From the NCBI RefSeq assembly GCF_013364235.1, contig NZ_CP054919.1:825570-889569 (forward strand): DNA of 64,000 bases, written 5' to 3'. The stretch is from Kitasatospora sp. NA04385. GTDB lineage: Bacteria > Actinomycetota > Actinomycetes > Streptomycetales > Streptomycetaceae. Shown here one piece after another: positions 9,007 to 18,276 of the stretch. Each line of letters begins with the position of its first letter. Position 1 is the stretch's first letter. The translations under genes and the position numbers were made by a program. The notes under the pieces are model-generated. The model was not told where the DNA came from and did not search any database. It saw only the letters and a list, made by a program, of their open reading frames with translations.

Positions 9007-9690
9007 ATGTCCGAGGGTTCGGCGCCGATCAGGGTGTTCCTGCTGGACGACCACGAGGTGGTCCGCCGCGGGGTGCACGACCTGCTGGATTCGGAACCGG
9101 ACCTCCAGGTCGTCGGCGAGGCCGGGACGGTCGAGCAGGCCCTGGCCCGGGTCCCCGCGCTGCGCCCGGACGTCGCGGTGCTGGACATGCGGCTGCCGGA
9201 CGGCGACGGCGTGACGGTCTGCCGGGAGCTGCGCTCGCGGATGCCGCAACTGGCCTGCCTGATGCTCACCTCCTTCGACGACGAGGAGGCGCTGCTCGAC
9301 TCGATCATGGCGGGCGCGGCGGGCTACGTGCTCAAGCAGATCAGCGGCACCGACCTGGTCACCGCGATCCGCACGGTCGCCTCCGGGCAGTCGATGCTCG
9401 ACCCGGGCGCCGCGACCAGGCTGATGGCCCGGCTGCGCGGCGAGACCCCGGCCCCCGCGCCGGAGTTCCCGCAGCTGACCGACCGGGAGCGGGAGATCCT
9501 GGCGCTGATCGGCCAGGGGCTCACCAACCGGCAGATCGGCGAGCGGGTGTTCCTGGCCGAGAAGACGGTGAAGAACCACATCTCCCGGCTGCTCGCCAAG
9601 CTCGGCGTGGAGCGCCGGGTGCAGGCCGCGGTGATCGCCACCCAGACCCTGGCCGCCCAGCCCGGCGGGGCTACAGCACATCACCCCTGA
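9007..9690 (+). CDS. DevR/DosR-like NarL-family response regulator
   Basis: A 227-residue two-component response regulator. The receiver domain (residues 8-125) has the acidic pair D14/D15, phospho-acceptor D60 in [13 protein letters not shown] and a conserved lysine in GYVLKQI. The LuxR-type helix-turn-helix occupies about residues 150-215 ([22 protein letters not shown], then [18 protein letters not shown]). Along its whole length it reads like mycobacterial DevR/DosR, the hypoxia and NO regulator. The ATG at 9007 follows a strong AGGAGGAG. No kinase is adjacent, but a DevS-like kinase lies at 34.3-36.0 kb. Its last 20 bases overlap, in the opposite direction, the end of the Ser/Thr kinase gene. 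Confidence 0.9.
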   Translation: MSEGSAPIRVFLLDDHEVVRRGVHDLLDSEPDLQVVGEAGTVEQALARVPALRPDVAVLDMRLPDGDGVTVCRELRSRMPQLACLMLTSFDDEEALLDSIMAGAAGYVLKQISGTDLVTAIRTVASGQSMLDPGAATRLMARLRGETPAPAPEFPQLTDREREILALIGQGLTNRQIGERVFLAEKTVKNHISRLLAKLGVERRVQAAVIATQTLAAQPGGATAHHP

Positions 9691-12600
9691 CGATGATCGG
9701 CGCGGAGGGGGTGCCGGACTCGGGACCGGGCTCGGTTCCCGGGGCGGTCCGGGTGCCCCACCTGGCCCGGTACGCGGCGTCCATCATGCCGACCAGGGCG
9801 TCCTGTCCGGCTTCCCGCAGCATCCTGACGACGGTCTCGTACTCGGCGTGGGACCGGTGCACCGGGACGCGGCGGGCGATCTCACTGGCGAGCCGGCTCC
9901 GGTCCGTCTTCCGGTAGGCGACGAGCAGCGCCGCGAGTCGCTCCGCGGGCCAGGCCCGGGCCACCGCACCCGCCCAGGCGGCGGACTGGTAGCCGTAGCC
10001 GTGGCGGGCCAGCATCCTTTCGACGGGCGGGAGTTCACCGGCGGCGGACCGGTCGTGGATCCACCGCACGTACTGCACCTCCGTGGCGTTCGAGCCGGGA
10101 GCGCGCGCCGCGGAGGCCGCGTCGGGAGTGCGCACGGGCGGCCGGGTCTGTTCCACGGGCACCTTCATCACCGCCCGCAACTCCTCCCGCCAGCCGGCGC
10201 GCAGGCGCAGGGCGGCGGCGATCGCGTGCTCCCCGGCCCGGTCGAACGCGGTCAGCACCGCGTCGCGGTCGGCCGGGAGCTGCTGGCGGACCTCCACCAG
10301 CAGCGCGAGCAGCCGCTCGTACTGGCGGGTCGTCCGCAGGCCGGCGACCAGCGCGGGCACCTCGGAGGGCTCCCGGCGCATCAGCAGTTCCCGGAGGATC
10401 GCTTCGGCGGTCCGGCTCTGCCCTGCCCGGTCGTACTTGACGAACAGCTCCCCGAGCCGCTCCGCCGGCCAGGACCGGGCCACCGCGCTCACCCAGGCCC
10501 GGGGGGCCGGGCTGTCGCCGCCGAGGACCTCCGCGATCTCCGTGGGCCTCGGGAGCCTGCCCAGCCCCGCCAGGGAGCGCATCCGCTCGGCCTGTTCGGC
10601 CTCCCGCACCGCGCCGGGCGCCCGCCGGACCGGCACCGGGAGGTCGAGCCGGCCCCCGGGACGGGGCTGCTCCGCCACGGGGGCGGCGGGTGACGGCGAC
10701 GGCGTAGGGGTAGGGGTAGGGGCAGGGGCGGGGAGCGGGGGGCGCTTGTCCGCCGCCGGGTACAGGTCCGGGAACACCGCCGACTCCAGCGGGTCGATCC
10801 GGCCGACGTCCCGGTGCTGGGTCAGGGCTTCGGCGAGCGGGTGCTCTCCGGCGGCGGCGAGGGCGGCCCGGGCCGCCTCGGTGTAGGACGCGCCGCGCCG
10901 CCGGACCGCGCCGAACAGCATGACGATCCGCTGGATCTGCCGGGCGGTGCGCAGCCCGGAGAGCACCTCGGGGAGCTCGGCAGCCTCCCGGTGCTCCGGA
11001 ACGCTGCGGATGATCCGGCTGGCGAGGTCATTCCGGCCACCGCGCTGGTACAGGTCGAGCAGCCCTCCGATCAGGGCCGCGGGCCAGACCCGGGCCACCG
11101 CCTCCACCCAGGCGTCGGACCGGCGGCTGCCGACCAGGCGCTCCAACTCCGCTTTCGGCCGGGCGAGTCGACCGGCGGCGTCCAACGCGCGGATCCACTC
11201 CGCGTACTCCGCCACGCCCGCATCGGCACCCGGCGTCCGGACGGGGGCGCGCCCGGGTACGGGCCGGGATGCGGGCTCGGGTGCAGGGGCGGGTACGGGG
11301 GCGGGCTCGGCTCGGGGCGCGGGCTCAAGTACGGGTGCAGGCTCGGGTACGGGTGCAGGCTCGGGTACGAGGGCGGGCTCGGGTACGGGCGCGGCTCGGG
11401 GCGCGGGCTTGGGCGGGGCGGGTTGCTTGGTGCGGAAGGCTCCGAACAGGGCCGACAGCCCGCTGCGTCGGCTCGGGGCGGCCTCCGCGGAGCGGCGGGC
11501 GCCGAACCGGGCCGACAGGGCGTCGAGCCGGTCGCGCTGCCCGGCTTCGCTCATTCCGGCGAACAGGGCGGGGAGTTCGGCCGGGTCGCGCTGCGCCACC
11601 GCGCGTTCGGCCAGGCGGTCGGCGAGGTCGCCGCGCCCGGCGGCGTCGTACGCGCCGAGCAGGGTGGCGAGTTCGGTGGCGGGCCAGGTCCGGGCGGCGG
11701 CGGCGAGCCAGGGTTCGGTCCGGTACTCCGCCTCGCCGCGGGCCAACTCGCCCAGGATCAGCGGCAGTCGGCCCTCGGTGGTCGAGGCGCTGATCCGGGC
11801 CGCGTACTCGTCCTCGGTCGGGGCGGAGCGGTGCGCCGAGGCGTCGAGGACCGTCACGGGGGCGGTGGGGGCGTGCGGTCGGGGCACGTCCCGTTCGGTG
11901 GGGGCGGGGGCCGGTGCGGCCCGGACGGTGCGCAGCGGGCGGAGGCGCGCGGTGACCTCGGCGGCGGACCGGGGGCGGTCGTCCGGCTCCTTGGCGAGCA
12001 GGTCGAGGACCAGGCGGTCGAGTTCCGGGGGGACGGGCCCGGGGGCTTCGGGGCCGGCGGGGCGGGCGGGTTCGGTGACGTGCCGCACCATCAGCCGGAC
12101 GGGGTCGCCGGTGCCGAACGGCGGCCGCCCGGTGAGGAATTCGAAGAGCACGCAGCCGAGCGAGTACAGGTCGCCGCGGTGGTCGCCGGAGCGGCCGCCG
12201 AAACGCTCGGGCGGCATGTACGCCACGGTGCCCATCCCGCGGGTGTGCGAGTCGGTGAGGCCTTCGACGGACTTGGCGATGCCGAAGTCGAGGACCTTCA
12301 GCTTCCCGTCCCCGGTGAGGAAGAGGTTGGCGGGCTTCAGGTCCCGGTGGATGACCCCGGCGGTGTGCGCGAAGTCGAGCGCGTCGCAGAGTTGCAGCAT
12401 CCAGTCCACCGAGTCGGCGAGCGGCGGCGGGCCGTCGCGGCGCAGCCGGACCGCGAGGTCGGTGCCGGTGAGCAGCTCCATCACCAGGTAGACCGTCCCG
12501 TCCGGCTCCTGGTCCAGGTCGTGGACGGTGACGATCCCGGGGTGCGTGAGGCCGGCGGACAGTCGGGCCTCGTTGAGGAAGCGCTCGACGGCCTCCAGGT

Positions 12601-12745
12601 CGTGCGGCTGGTCCCCGTGCAGCAGTTTGACGGCGATCCGGCGGTGCAGCGTCACGTCCCAGCCGTGCCAGACCTGGCCCATTCCGCCGCGTCCGATCAG
12701 CCGGTCCAGGCGGTACCGCCCGGCGAGCACCCTCACTTCGGCCAC
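9671..12745 (-). CDS. Serine/threonine protein kinase with repeated helical C-terminus
   Basis: A 1024-residue Hanks-type kinase. The kinase domain occupies about residues 11-270: glycine loop GRGGMGQVW, catalytic K40, HRDLKPAN with D135, DFG at 153-155, and the APE-like MPPERF. No transmembrane segment is seen, so it should be cytoplasmic. After a Pro/Ala-rich linker come four copies of a helical unit, starting near residues 313, 513, 715 and 888, with the shared signature AW(V)xAVARxWPAERL, then a Y...R..LA..I.R helix and P..V.GLR. A Glu-Pro-Ala repeat linker (bases about 11280-11400) separates units one and two. The GTG at 12745 with GGGAGG upstream starts just before the kinase fold. The TAG overlaps the end of the convergent devR-like gene by 20 bases. 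Confidence 0.88.
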   Translation of the reverse strand: MAEVRVLAGRYRLDRLIGRGGMGQVWHGWDVTLHRRIAVKLLHGDQPHDLEAVERFLNEARLSAGLTHPGIVTVHDLDQEPDGTVYLVMELLTGTDLAVRLRRDGPPPLADSVDWMLQLCDALDFAHTAGVIHRDLKPANLFLTGDGKLKVLDFGIAKSVEGLTDSHTRGMGTVAYMPPERFGGRSGDHRGDLYSLGCVLFEFLTGRPPFGTGDPVRLMVRHVTEPARPAGPEAPGPVPPELDRLVLDLLAKEPDDRPRSAAEVTARLRPLRTVRAAPAPAPTERDVPRPHAPTAPVTVLDASAHRSAPTEDEYAARISASTTEGRLPLILGELARGEAEYRTEPWLAAAARTWPATELATLLGAYDAAGRGDLADRLAERAVAQRDPAELPALFAGMSEAGQRDRLDALSARFGARRSAEAAPSRRSGLSALFGAFRTKQPAPPKPAPRAAPVPEPALVPEPAPVPEPAPVLEPAPRAEPAPVPAPAPEPASRPVPGRAPVRTPGADAGVAEYAEWIRALDAAGRLARPKAELERLVGSRRSDAWVEAVARVWPAALIGGLLDLYQRGGRNDLASRIIRSVPEHREAAELPEVLSGLRTARQIQRIVMLFGAVRRRGASYTEAARAALAAAGEHPLAEALTQHRDVGRIDPLESAVFPDLYPAADKRPPLPAPAPTPTPTPSPSPAAPVAEQPRPGGRLDLPVPVRRAPGAVREAEQAERMRSLAGLGRLPRPTEIAEVLGGDSPAPRAWVSAVARSWPAERLGELFVKYDRAGQSRTAEAILRELLMRREPSEVPALVAGLRTTRQYERLLALLVEVRQQLPADRDAVLTAFDRAGEHAIAAALRLRAGWREELRAVMKVPVEQTRPPVRTPDAASAARAPGSNATEVQYVRWIHDRSAAGELPPVERMLARHGYGYQSAAWAGAVARAWPAERLAALLVAYRKTDRSRLASEIARRVPVHRSHAEYETVVRMLREAGQDALVGMMDAAYRARWGTRTAPGTEPGPESGTPSAPIIVRGDVL

Positions 12746-12980
12746 GCCTGCCTCCCTGCTCTCCCCGACCGGCTCCGAGGCCCCGCCGCGCACCGGTCCG
12801 CCCGAGAACCTACCAGCCCAGGGGCGGTCGCCCCCCGGTCCGGACGCACCTCCCGAACGCCCCCGCACCGGGCGCCGACGGCGGTTCCGACCCGGTCGGC
12901 CGTCCCCGCCGCCGACCGGGGTGCCGCCGGGCGGTGGGCCGGTTCGTCGTCGAACCGGCGGAGTCGGCCTCGGGCTGAGC

Positions 12981-13018
12981 GTGCAGGCCGGGGGAGCACG
13001 TGCAGGCCCGGGGGGCAC
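12981..13018. repeat. 19-bp imperfect tandem repeat
   Basis: Two adjoining units, 12981-12999 and 13000-13018, both starting GTGCAGGCC and ending GCAC, with two differences in the G-run. They sit directly before the hairpin at 13025. Function unknown. Confidence 0.7.
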
Positions 13019-13024
13019 GTGCGT

Positions 13025-13054
13025 GGGGGCGGACACCGGTCGGTGTCCGCCCCC
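13025..13054 (-). terminator. Perfect 14-bp hairpin terminator
   Basis: Arms 13025-13038 and 13041-13054 are exact complements (GGGGGCGGACACCG and its partner), closing on a two-base gap, which means a four-base loop in practice. It starts 20 bases past the stop of the minus-strand mycothiol-dependent enzyme and is the obvious end of that transcript. Confidence 0.8.
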
Positions 13055-13073
13055 GGTTCGTGGAGGATGCGGC

Positions 13074-13769
13074 TCAGGGGACCAGGGGACCGGCCAGTGC
13101 GGCCAGGCCCGCGGCGCGGTCGCCGGTCCAGGTCAGTGCGTCGCTCTCGCGCGGCTTGCGGCCCCACAGCACCAGCAGCAGGTCCTCGGCGGTGCCGGAG
13201 ACCTCCGCGACCGGCTCGCCGGGGCCGTACGTCCAGGAGCGGGCGCAGTCGGTGGCGGTGAGCCGTACGGCCTGCTCGGGGACGGTGGCCGCGCCCCGGG
13301 CGATCATGCGCGCGGCCATGGTGTCGAAGACCTCGGCGACGCCGTCGGCGGCGAGTTCCACGTCGAGCGGCTTCGCCGCGCCGAGCGCGTTGGCGGCGTC
13401 CCAGCGGTGCACCATGGTCTCCTGGGTGCGGCGGCGGCGCCAGAAGCCGACGGTGTGCGGCGGGGCGATCGTCCACGCCTCGGTGGCGGGGTCGACCGAC
13501 AGCGCCTCCACCAGCGCGTCCGCCGTCCCGTCGTACCAGGCCCTGACCGCGGCCGGGTCCTCGGGGACGGCGTTCTCGTCGTAACTGTCGCCGTGCCCCT
13601 CCCGGACCGCCGCGACGACCCATAGATTGCCCGCACCCATGTGCGCGGCCAGGTCGGCCAGCGTCCAGTCGCCGCAGTGCTCGACCGGGGCCGTCAGGTC
13701 GCCGTCCAGCAGGGCGCCGAACTCGTCGAGTTCGCGCCTCAGTTCCACCAAGTAGTCCGCGTAGTCCAC
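13074..13769 (-). CDS. Mycothiol-dependent maleylpyruvate isomerase-family enzyme
   Basis: A 231-residue DinB-fold protein of the maleylpyruvate isomerase / mycothiol transferase group. The metal-binding triad can be read as H43 (LADLAAHMGAG) with E117 and H121 (QETMVHRWD), the HxxxH arrangement typical of these enzymes, which use mycothiol as actinobacteria use no glutathione. The C-terminal part (RLTATDCARSWTYGPGEPVAEVSGTA) is the SCP2-like domain common in this family. The specific substrate is unknown. The GTG at 13769 is the only in-frame start that fits the fold; a GGAGAG lies further upstream than ideal. It is divergent from the first DUF4132 gene. Confidence 0.85.
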   Translation of the reverse strand: MDYADYLVELRRELDEFGALLDGDLTAPVEHCGDWTLADLAAHMGAGNLWVVAAVREGHGDSYDENAVPEDPAAVRAWYDGTADALVEALSVDPATEAWTIAPPHTVGFWRRRRTQETMVHRWDAANALGAAKPLDVELAADGVAEVFDTMAARMIARGAATVPEQAVRLTATDCARSWTYGPGEPVAEVSGTAEDLLLVLWGRKPRESDALTWTGDRAAGLAALAGPLVP

Positions 13770-13948
13770 CGCGCCACGATATCTCTCCGGGTGGCGCCGT
13801 CCTCTTCGGGTGGCCCTGTTCCCGGGCCCGGCCGGTCGGAGGATGCGGAGGGGCAGGTGCGGCGCGTGCGGCACGGGCGGGCCGGACGGGCTGTCCGCGC
13901 GCCCGGCTAGGGTGCCGACGAACGGTCGTCGGAGGGTTCGGAGGGGCA

Positions 13949-16900
13949 GTGGCACGGCACGGGGGACGACACGACGGAACGCGCGCGCCGGACGAGCCGG
14001 CCGGGCCCGGCGGGCCGGCCGAACTGCCGGACGAGGACGGCTTCGTGCTGCCGGAGGCCTGGCGCCCGCTGGTGGCGCCGCTCCGCCGGGACGGGGTGCC
14101 CGTCCCGGCGTCCGTCCCGGCGGCGGACCGGCCGGTGGTGGACCCGGAGGAGGCCCATCGGCGCGAGGTGGACGCGGTGGACGAGCGGGTCGAGTGGATC
14201 GACCGGCTGCTGGCCGACGAGTTCTCCGACCCCGGGGCGGTGGCCGCCGTCTGTACCTACCTGAACGGGGAGGGCTGGGACGCGCTCGGGGCGGCGCTCA
14301 CCGCCCGGATGATCCGCCGGTCGGACGAACCCGACGCCCTGCGCGGGGAGTTCGAGGACCGGGTGGCCTGGGCCGGACTGTCGTTCGCGGTCCGGGCGGT
14401 GCTGGCCTCCTTCGACGCGGACCTCGTCCGGGTGTGGACGGGTTCCGCGGCCCGGCACTGGGTGGGCGTCCTGGACCTGGAGGGCGAGCAGTACATCGAC
14501 CTGGCCGCGCAGTACGGCCTGCTGGCACTCGCCCGGCAGGCCCTGGCCGAGACACCCGAGGACGAACACGCCGCCATCGTCGAGGAGTTGGCGCAGCTGC
14601 GGACCACGCCGCTGCGGCGGGCGGCCGTCGCCCGGCTGGTGCCGGAGCGGACCGAGTGGGTGGAGGAGTGCCTGGCCGAACTGCCCCGGGGCCACAGCCG
14701 GACCGCCACCGTGCTGCGCACGCTGCTGCTGCCCGCGCTGAGCAGCGTCGAGCAGGTGGAGCGGTTCGCTCCGACCGGCGACGGGGTGGGCCCGGATTGG
14801 ACGCCCGGGCTGGTGGCCACCCTGGCCGACCGGGTCGGCCCGGCGGTGGCGCCCCTGCTGGCGTCCGCGCTGAGCCGGTACCGGTGCGACCCGCAGGAGC
14901 GGGAACTCGCGACGATGCTGGCCGAGTTCCCGACCGACGGGGCGATGCTCGCGCTGGCCGAGCGGCTCTCCCAGCCGCACGTCCGCGACCTGCTGCTGGC
15001 GGCCGCGCAGCGCTTCCCGGTGCGGGCGGTACGGGTGCTGTCGGCGGCCGCGCGGCGCGGCGGCGTGAACGGCCCGGTGTTCCGGGAGCTGCTCGACCGG
15101 CACCTGGCGCTGTGGCGGCCGCGGTTGCCGGAGGTCCTGGCCCGGCTGGACGAGGGGACCGCGTCGTTCGTCCGCTCGCTGGCGAGCGCCCGGGAGCCGC
15201 TGCCCGAGGCGCCGCCGGAGCGGGTGCCCGCGCTGCTGGCCGAGCCGCCGTGGGCCTGGCCGCGCACCGTCCGCAGGCCGGAGGTGCTGACCGGCCTCAC
15301 CGCCGACCCGGAGCCCCGGCTGGTCTGGCGGCCGGGCGAGGCGGCGGCGTACGCGAACGGCGGCGACCCGTACTGGCGCTACCCGGCGGACACCGACTGG
15401 ACGGAGGTGGTCGGGGAGCTGTCCGCGGACGCCTTCGACTGGCGGGCGGCCCGGCTGCTGGCCTGGGGCCCGGCCGAGCTGGTGCGGCCGTACCTGGAGG
15501 ACTGGCAGCCCGCGGAGTACCTGAGCCAGGGCGTCCACCTGCGGCAGGTCCTGGGCAGGTACGGGACGGCCGCGCTGCGGCTGCTGCGCTTCGCCGCCGG
15601 GCACCGCCCGGAGGAGGTCGCCCCGGCCCTGGGGCCGGTGCTGGACCCGACCGTGGCGGGCCTGATGGCGGACCTGCTGGTGCGGGGCGGATCGGCCCGG
15701 TCGGCGGCCCGTTCGTGGTTCGCCCGGCACGGCGTGGCGGGGGCGCTGCTGCTGGTTCCGGCGGCGGTCGGCCCGGCCGGTGCGGAGCGGCGGGCCGGGG
15801 AGCACGCGCTGCGGCGGGTCGCGGCGGCCGAGGGGGCGGACGCCCTGCTGGCGGCGGTGGCGGAGCGCTACGGCGAGCGGGCCCGGGCGGCGGTCGCGGA
15901 CGTGCTGGGCCCCGGCGGCCTGGCCCGGGCGCTGCCGGGCCGGATGCCGCAGCCGCCGGAGTGGCTGCGCGTGGAGGTGCTCCCGCAGCTGCTGCTGGCG
16001 GACGGCGGCGGCGCGCTGCCGCCCCCGGCGGTGCGGAACCTGCTGGGCATGCTGCAACTGGGCCGGCCGCGCGAGCCCTACCCGGGCCTGGCGGCGGTGC
16101 TACCGGCGCTGCGGGCCGATGCGGCGGCGGCGTTCGCCTGGGCGCTGTGCGAGGAGTGGCGGCACGCGGGCACGCCGTCCAAGGACAGTTGGGCGCTGCA
16201 CGCGCTCGGCGAGCTCGGCGACGACGACACCGCCCGCCGGCTGGTGCCGCTGCCGCCCTGGCTGTCCCACCACCGCCAGGTGGACGGCCTGGACGCGCTG
16301 GTGTCGATCGGCAGCGCCGACGCCCTGGCGCAGTTGCACGGCGTCGCCCGGAGCGCGAAGTCCGAGGTGGTCAAGGAACGTGCGCTGGAACGGATTTCGG
16401 AGGTCGCCGAGTCGCTGGGCCTGACGGCCGAGCAGCTCGCCGACCGCCTGGCCCCCGACCTGGGCCTGGGCCCGGACGCCACCTTCGCCGTCGACTACGG
16501 CGCCCGGACGTTCACCGTCGGCTTCGACGAGCAGCTCCGGCCGTACGTCCTGGACCCGGCGGGCAGACGGCGCAAGGCGCTGCCCCCGCCCGCCGCCGAG
16601 GACGACCCGGGCCTGGCGGCGGCCGGGCGGCGGCGGTTCACCGCGCTGAAGCGGGACGTCCGGGCGTTCGTCACCGAACGGACCGCCCGGCTGCGGGACG
16701 CCATGGCGGCCGAACGCTCCTGGAGCGCGGCCGAGTTCCGCGACCTGCTGCTGGCCCACCCGCTGCTCGCCCACCTGGTGAACCGGCTGGTCTGGACGGC
16801 CGACGGCACCGCGTTCCGGATCGCCGAGGACCGCACCTTCGCCGACGTCCGCGACGAACCGTTCGAGCTGCCCGCGGACGCCGTGCTGCGGATCGCCCAC

Positions 16901-17389
16901 CCGCTGCACCTGGGCCCGGACCTGGCGGCCTGGACGGAGCTGTTCACCGACTACGAGATCGTCCAGCCGTTCCCGCAACTCGCCCTTCCGATCGGCGCGT
17001 TGACGGCCGAGGAGGCGGCCGGGAACCGGCTGCCCCGGTTCGAGGGACGCACCGTCCCGGTCTGGCGGCTGCTCGCCCTGGCCCGGCGCGACTGGCAGCA
17101 GGACGACCCCGGGTACGGCGGCGACGGCGTGGCGGACCGGCTGCACAAGCCGCTGCCGGACGGCCGCCACCTGCTGCTCGCGCTCGACCCGGGCATCCGG
17201 GCGCACTCCCCCGCCGAGGCGGTCGAGCAGCGGATCGACGCGGTGTGGTTCGGCACCTCCTCCGACTACTACCCGCCGGAACCGCCGACGGACGGGGATG
17301 GGGGCGGGGGCGGGGCCCGGCTCGGCGAGCTGTCACCCGTCGTCGCCTCCGAACTGCTGGCCGACCTGGCGGAGTTGACCGCCGACTGA
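13949..17389 (+). CDS. DUF4132 protein, intact copy (YehI/MolR-like)
   Basis: A 1146-residue protein. The C-terminal 300 residues are the DUF4132 domain: DDPGLAAAGRRRFTALKRDV, LVWTADGTAFRIAEDRTF and ELFTDYEIVQPFPQL. The long N-terminal part is helical and repeat-like. The N-terminal WGR domain of E. coli YehI/MolR is not seen. The family's function is unknown; in E. coli, yehI sits with yehL (AAA), yehM, yehP (VWA) and yehQ (SWIM), the same families found 7-18 kb downstream here. The GTG at 13949 is preceded by GGAGGGG. A paralogue with the same domain order begins at 19512. There is no signal peptide or membrane segment. Confidence 0.88.
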   Translation: MARHGGRHDGTRAPDEPAGPGGPAELPDEDGFVLPEAWRPLVAPLRRDGVPVPASVPAADRPVVDPEEAHRREVDAVDERVEWIDRLLADEFSDPGAVAAVCTYLNGEGWDALGAALTARMIRRSDEPDALRGEFEDRVAWAGLSFAVRAVLASFDADLVRVWTGSAARHWVGVLDLEGEQYIDLAAQYGLLALARQALAETPEDEHAAIVEELAQLRTTPLRRAAVARLVPERTEWVEECLAELPRGHSRTATVLRTLLLPALSSVEQVERFAPTGDGVGPDWTPGLVATLADRVGPAVAPLLASALSRYRCDPQERELATMLAEFPTDGAMLALAERLSQPHVRDLLLAAAQRFPVRAVRVLSAAARRGGVNGPVFRELLDRHLALWRPRLPEVLARLDEGTASFVRSLASAREPLPEAPPERVPALLAEPPWAWPRTVRRPEVLTGLTADPEPRLVWRPGEAAAYANGGDPYWRYPADTDWTEVVGELSADAFDWRAARLLAWGPAELVRPYLEDWQPAEYLSQGVHLRQVLGRYGTAALRLLRFAAGHRPEEVAPALGPVLDPTVAGLMADLLVRGGSARSAARSWFARHGVAGALLLVPAAVGPAGAERRAGEHALRRVAAAEGADALLAAVAERYGERARAAVADVLGPGGLARALPGRMPQPPEWLRVEVLPQLLLADGGGALPPPAVRNLLGMLQLGRPREPYPGLAAVLPALRADAAAAFAWALCEEWRHAGTPSKDSWALHALGELGDDDTARRLVPLPPWLSHHRQVDGLDALVSIGSADALAQLHGVARSAKSEVVKERALERISEVAESLGLTAEQLADRLAPDLGLGPDATFAVDYGARTFTVGFDEQLRPYVLDPAGRRRKALPPPAAEDDPGLAAAGRRRFTALKRDVRAFVTERTARLRDAMAAERSWSAAEFRDLLLAHPLLAHLVNRLVWTADGTAFRIAEDRTFADVRDEPFELPADAVLRIAHPLHLGPDLAAWTELFTDYEIVQPFPQLALPIGALTAEEAAGNRLPRFEGRTVPVWRLLALARRDWQQDDPGYGGDGVADRLHKPLPDGRHLLLALDPGIRAHSPAEAVEQRIDAVWFGTSSDYYPPEPPTDGDGGGGGARLGELSPVVASELLADLAELTAD

Positions 17390-18276
17390 CCGGCCGCCCG
17401 GGACGGCCGCGCGACCGGGCGCGGCCGCCCCCGGGACGCGGGCGCGGAGCGCCGGTTCCACGAGTCGCTGCCGGACGGACGGCACCGCCTCCACCCCCGA
17501 ACTGCCGTCCGGAATCAAGGAGTTGACCTCTATCCGACCGGCCGATCGGGACGGCTAGGCGCAGCTCCCCAGGACGCCGGCGCGGAGCGCCGGTTCTACG
17601 GGCGAACCCCGAACTACCGCCCGAAATACCGGAGTCGACTTCTGCCCGACCGGCTCTCCGGCAGGCCGGGCGGGCGGTTCCGGCCACCTCGGCCGCGCGG
17701 TCCCGGCGGTCTGCCGGGGCGGGACGCGGCGGGTGGGGCGGCCGGTGACGGGTGCTGGGGCGGGGCGGGGCGGCGGGTCCCGTGGGGCGGGTGCGGGATC
17801 GGCCGGGATCTGCCGCGTCCGGGGCCGCCGGGGGACTGGGCGGCCGGGGTCCGGCGCTCCTAGCATGTGAGTCGCCGCCGGGCCCGGCCCCGCGGCAGCG
17901 GCCGCCTGCGGCCGGACGCCGTTGCAGCCGGCGTCGACCGGACAGCACCGGGCGCCTCGGGTTCCAGTGGCCGCGCCCGGGTTCCACCGCGCACCGCGGC
18001 GTCCCCGCGGTGACGTCGGGCTCCCCGCTCCGCACCGTTCGACCCGCCCGGCCCCGGGCACGGCACGCACGCACCCGCACCCGCACCCGCGCACCGGCAC
18101 GGCAGAGCACGCACCGGCACGGTACGGCACCACCACGGCACGCGCCGCCGGGCGCAGCAGCGCCCCGCCCCGCGCGCCCGGGTGCGGTCCGGGTGCGGGT
18201 GCGGCCGGGCGGGAGTTCCCAGCGCACGCCCAGCACGCAGCCGGTACCCGTCCTCACCACCCTGGGGGTCACGTCC
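17390..18276. other. Long intergenic region with gene-end remnants and low-complexity stretch
   Basis: About 890 bases. The first part (17434-17661) is an imperfect duplication that includes a degraded piece of DUF4132 coding sequence, listed separately. The part from about 18050 to 18190 is a CA/CG-rich low-complexity stretch built from CGCACC and CGGCACGG words. The promoter of the secreted protein must be here but was not resolved. Open frames across it have no codon bias. Confidence 0.6.
17434..17661 (+). repeat. Imperfect duplication with DUF4132 gene-end remnant
   Basis: Two related blocks, 17434-17549 and 17572-17661. Both begin GGACGC(G/C)GGCGCGGAGCGCC and both contain CCCCGAACT(G/A)CCG(T/C)CC followed by a GAGTYGACYTCT-type segment and CCGACCGG. 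Block 1 has about 30 extra bases that translate as ESLPDGRHR, close to the HKPLPDGRHLL of the upstream DUF4132 protein (bases about 17147-17176). The blocks therefore look like decayed 3' ends of a further DUF4132 copy. No intact frame remains. Confidence 0.55.

Larger units (their letters stand above)
12746..13073. other. Intergenic region with repeat and terminator
   Basis: About 330 bases between the kinase start and the stop of the mycothiol-dependent enzyme. It carries the kinase promoter (not resolved), a 19-bp tandem repeat at 12981-13018 and a strong hairpin at 13025-13054. No gene is supported. Confidence 0.6.

Noticed and set aside
10690..10735. GGGGTAGG/GGGGCAGG tandem words
   Set aside because: They encode a Pro-Thr linker inside the kinase gene and are explained by it.
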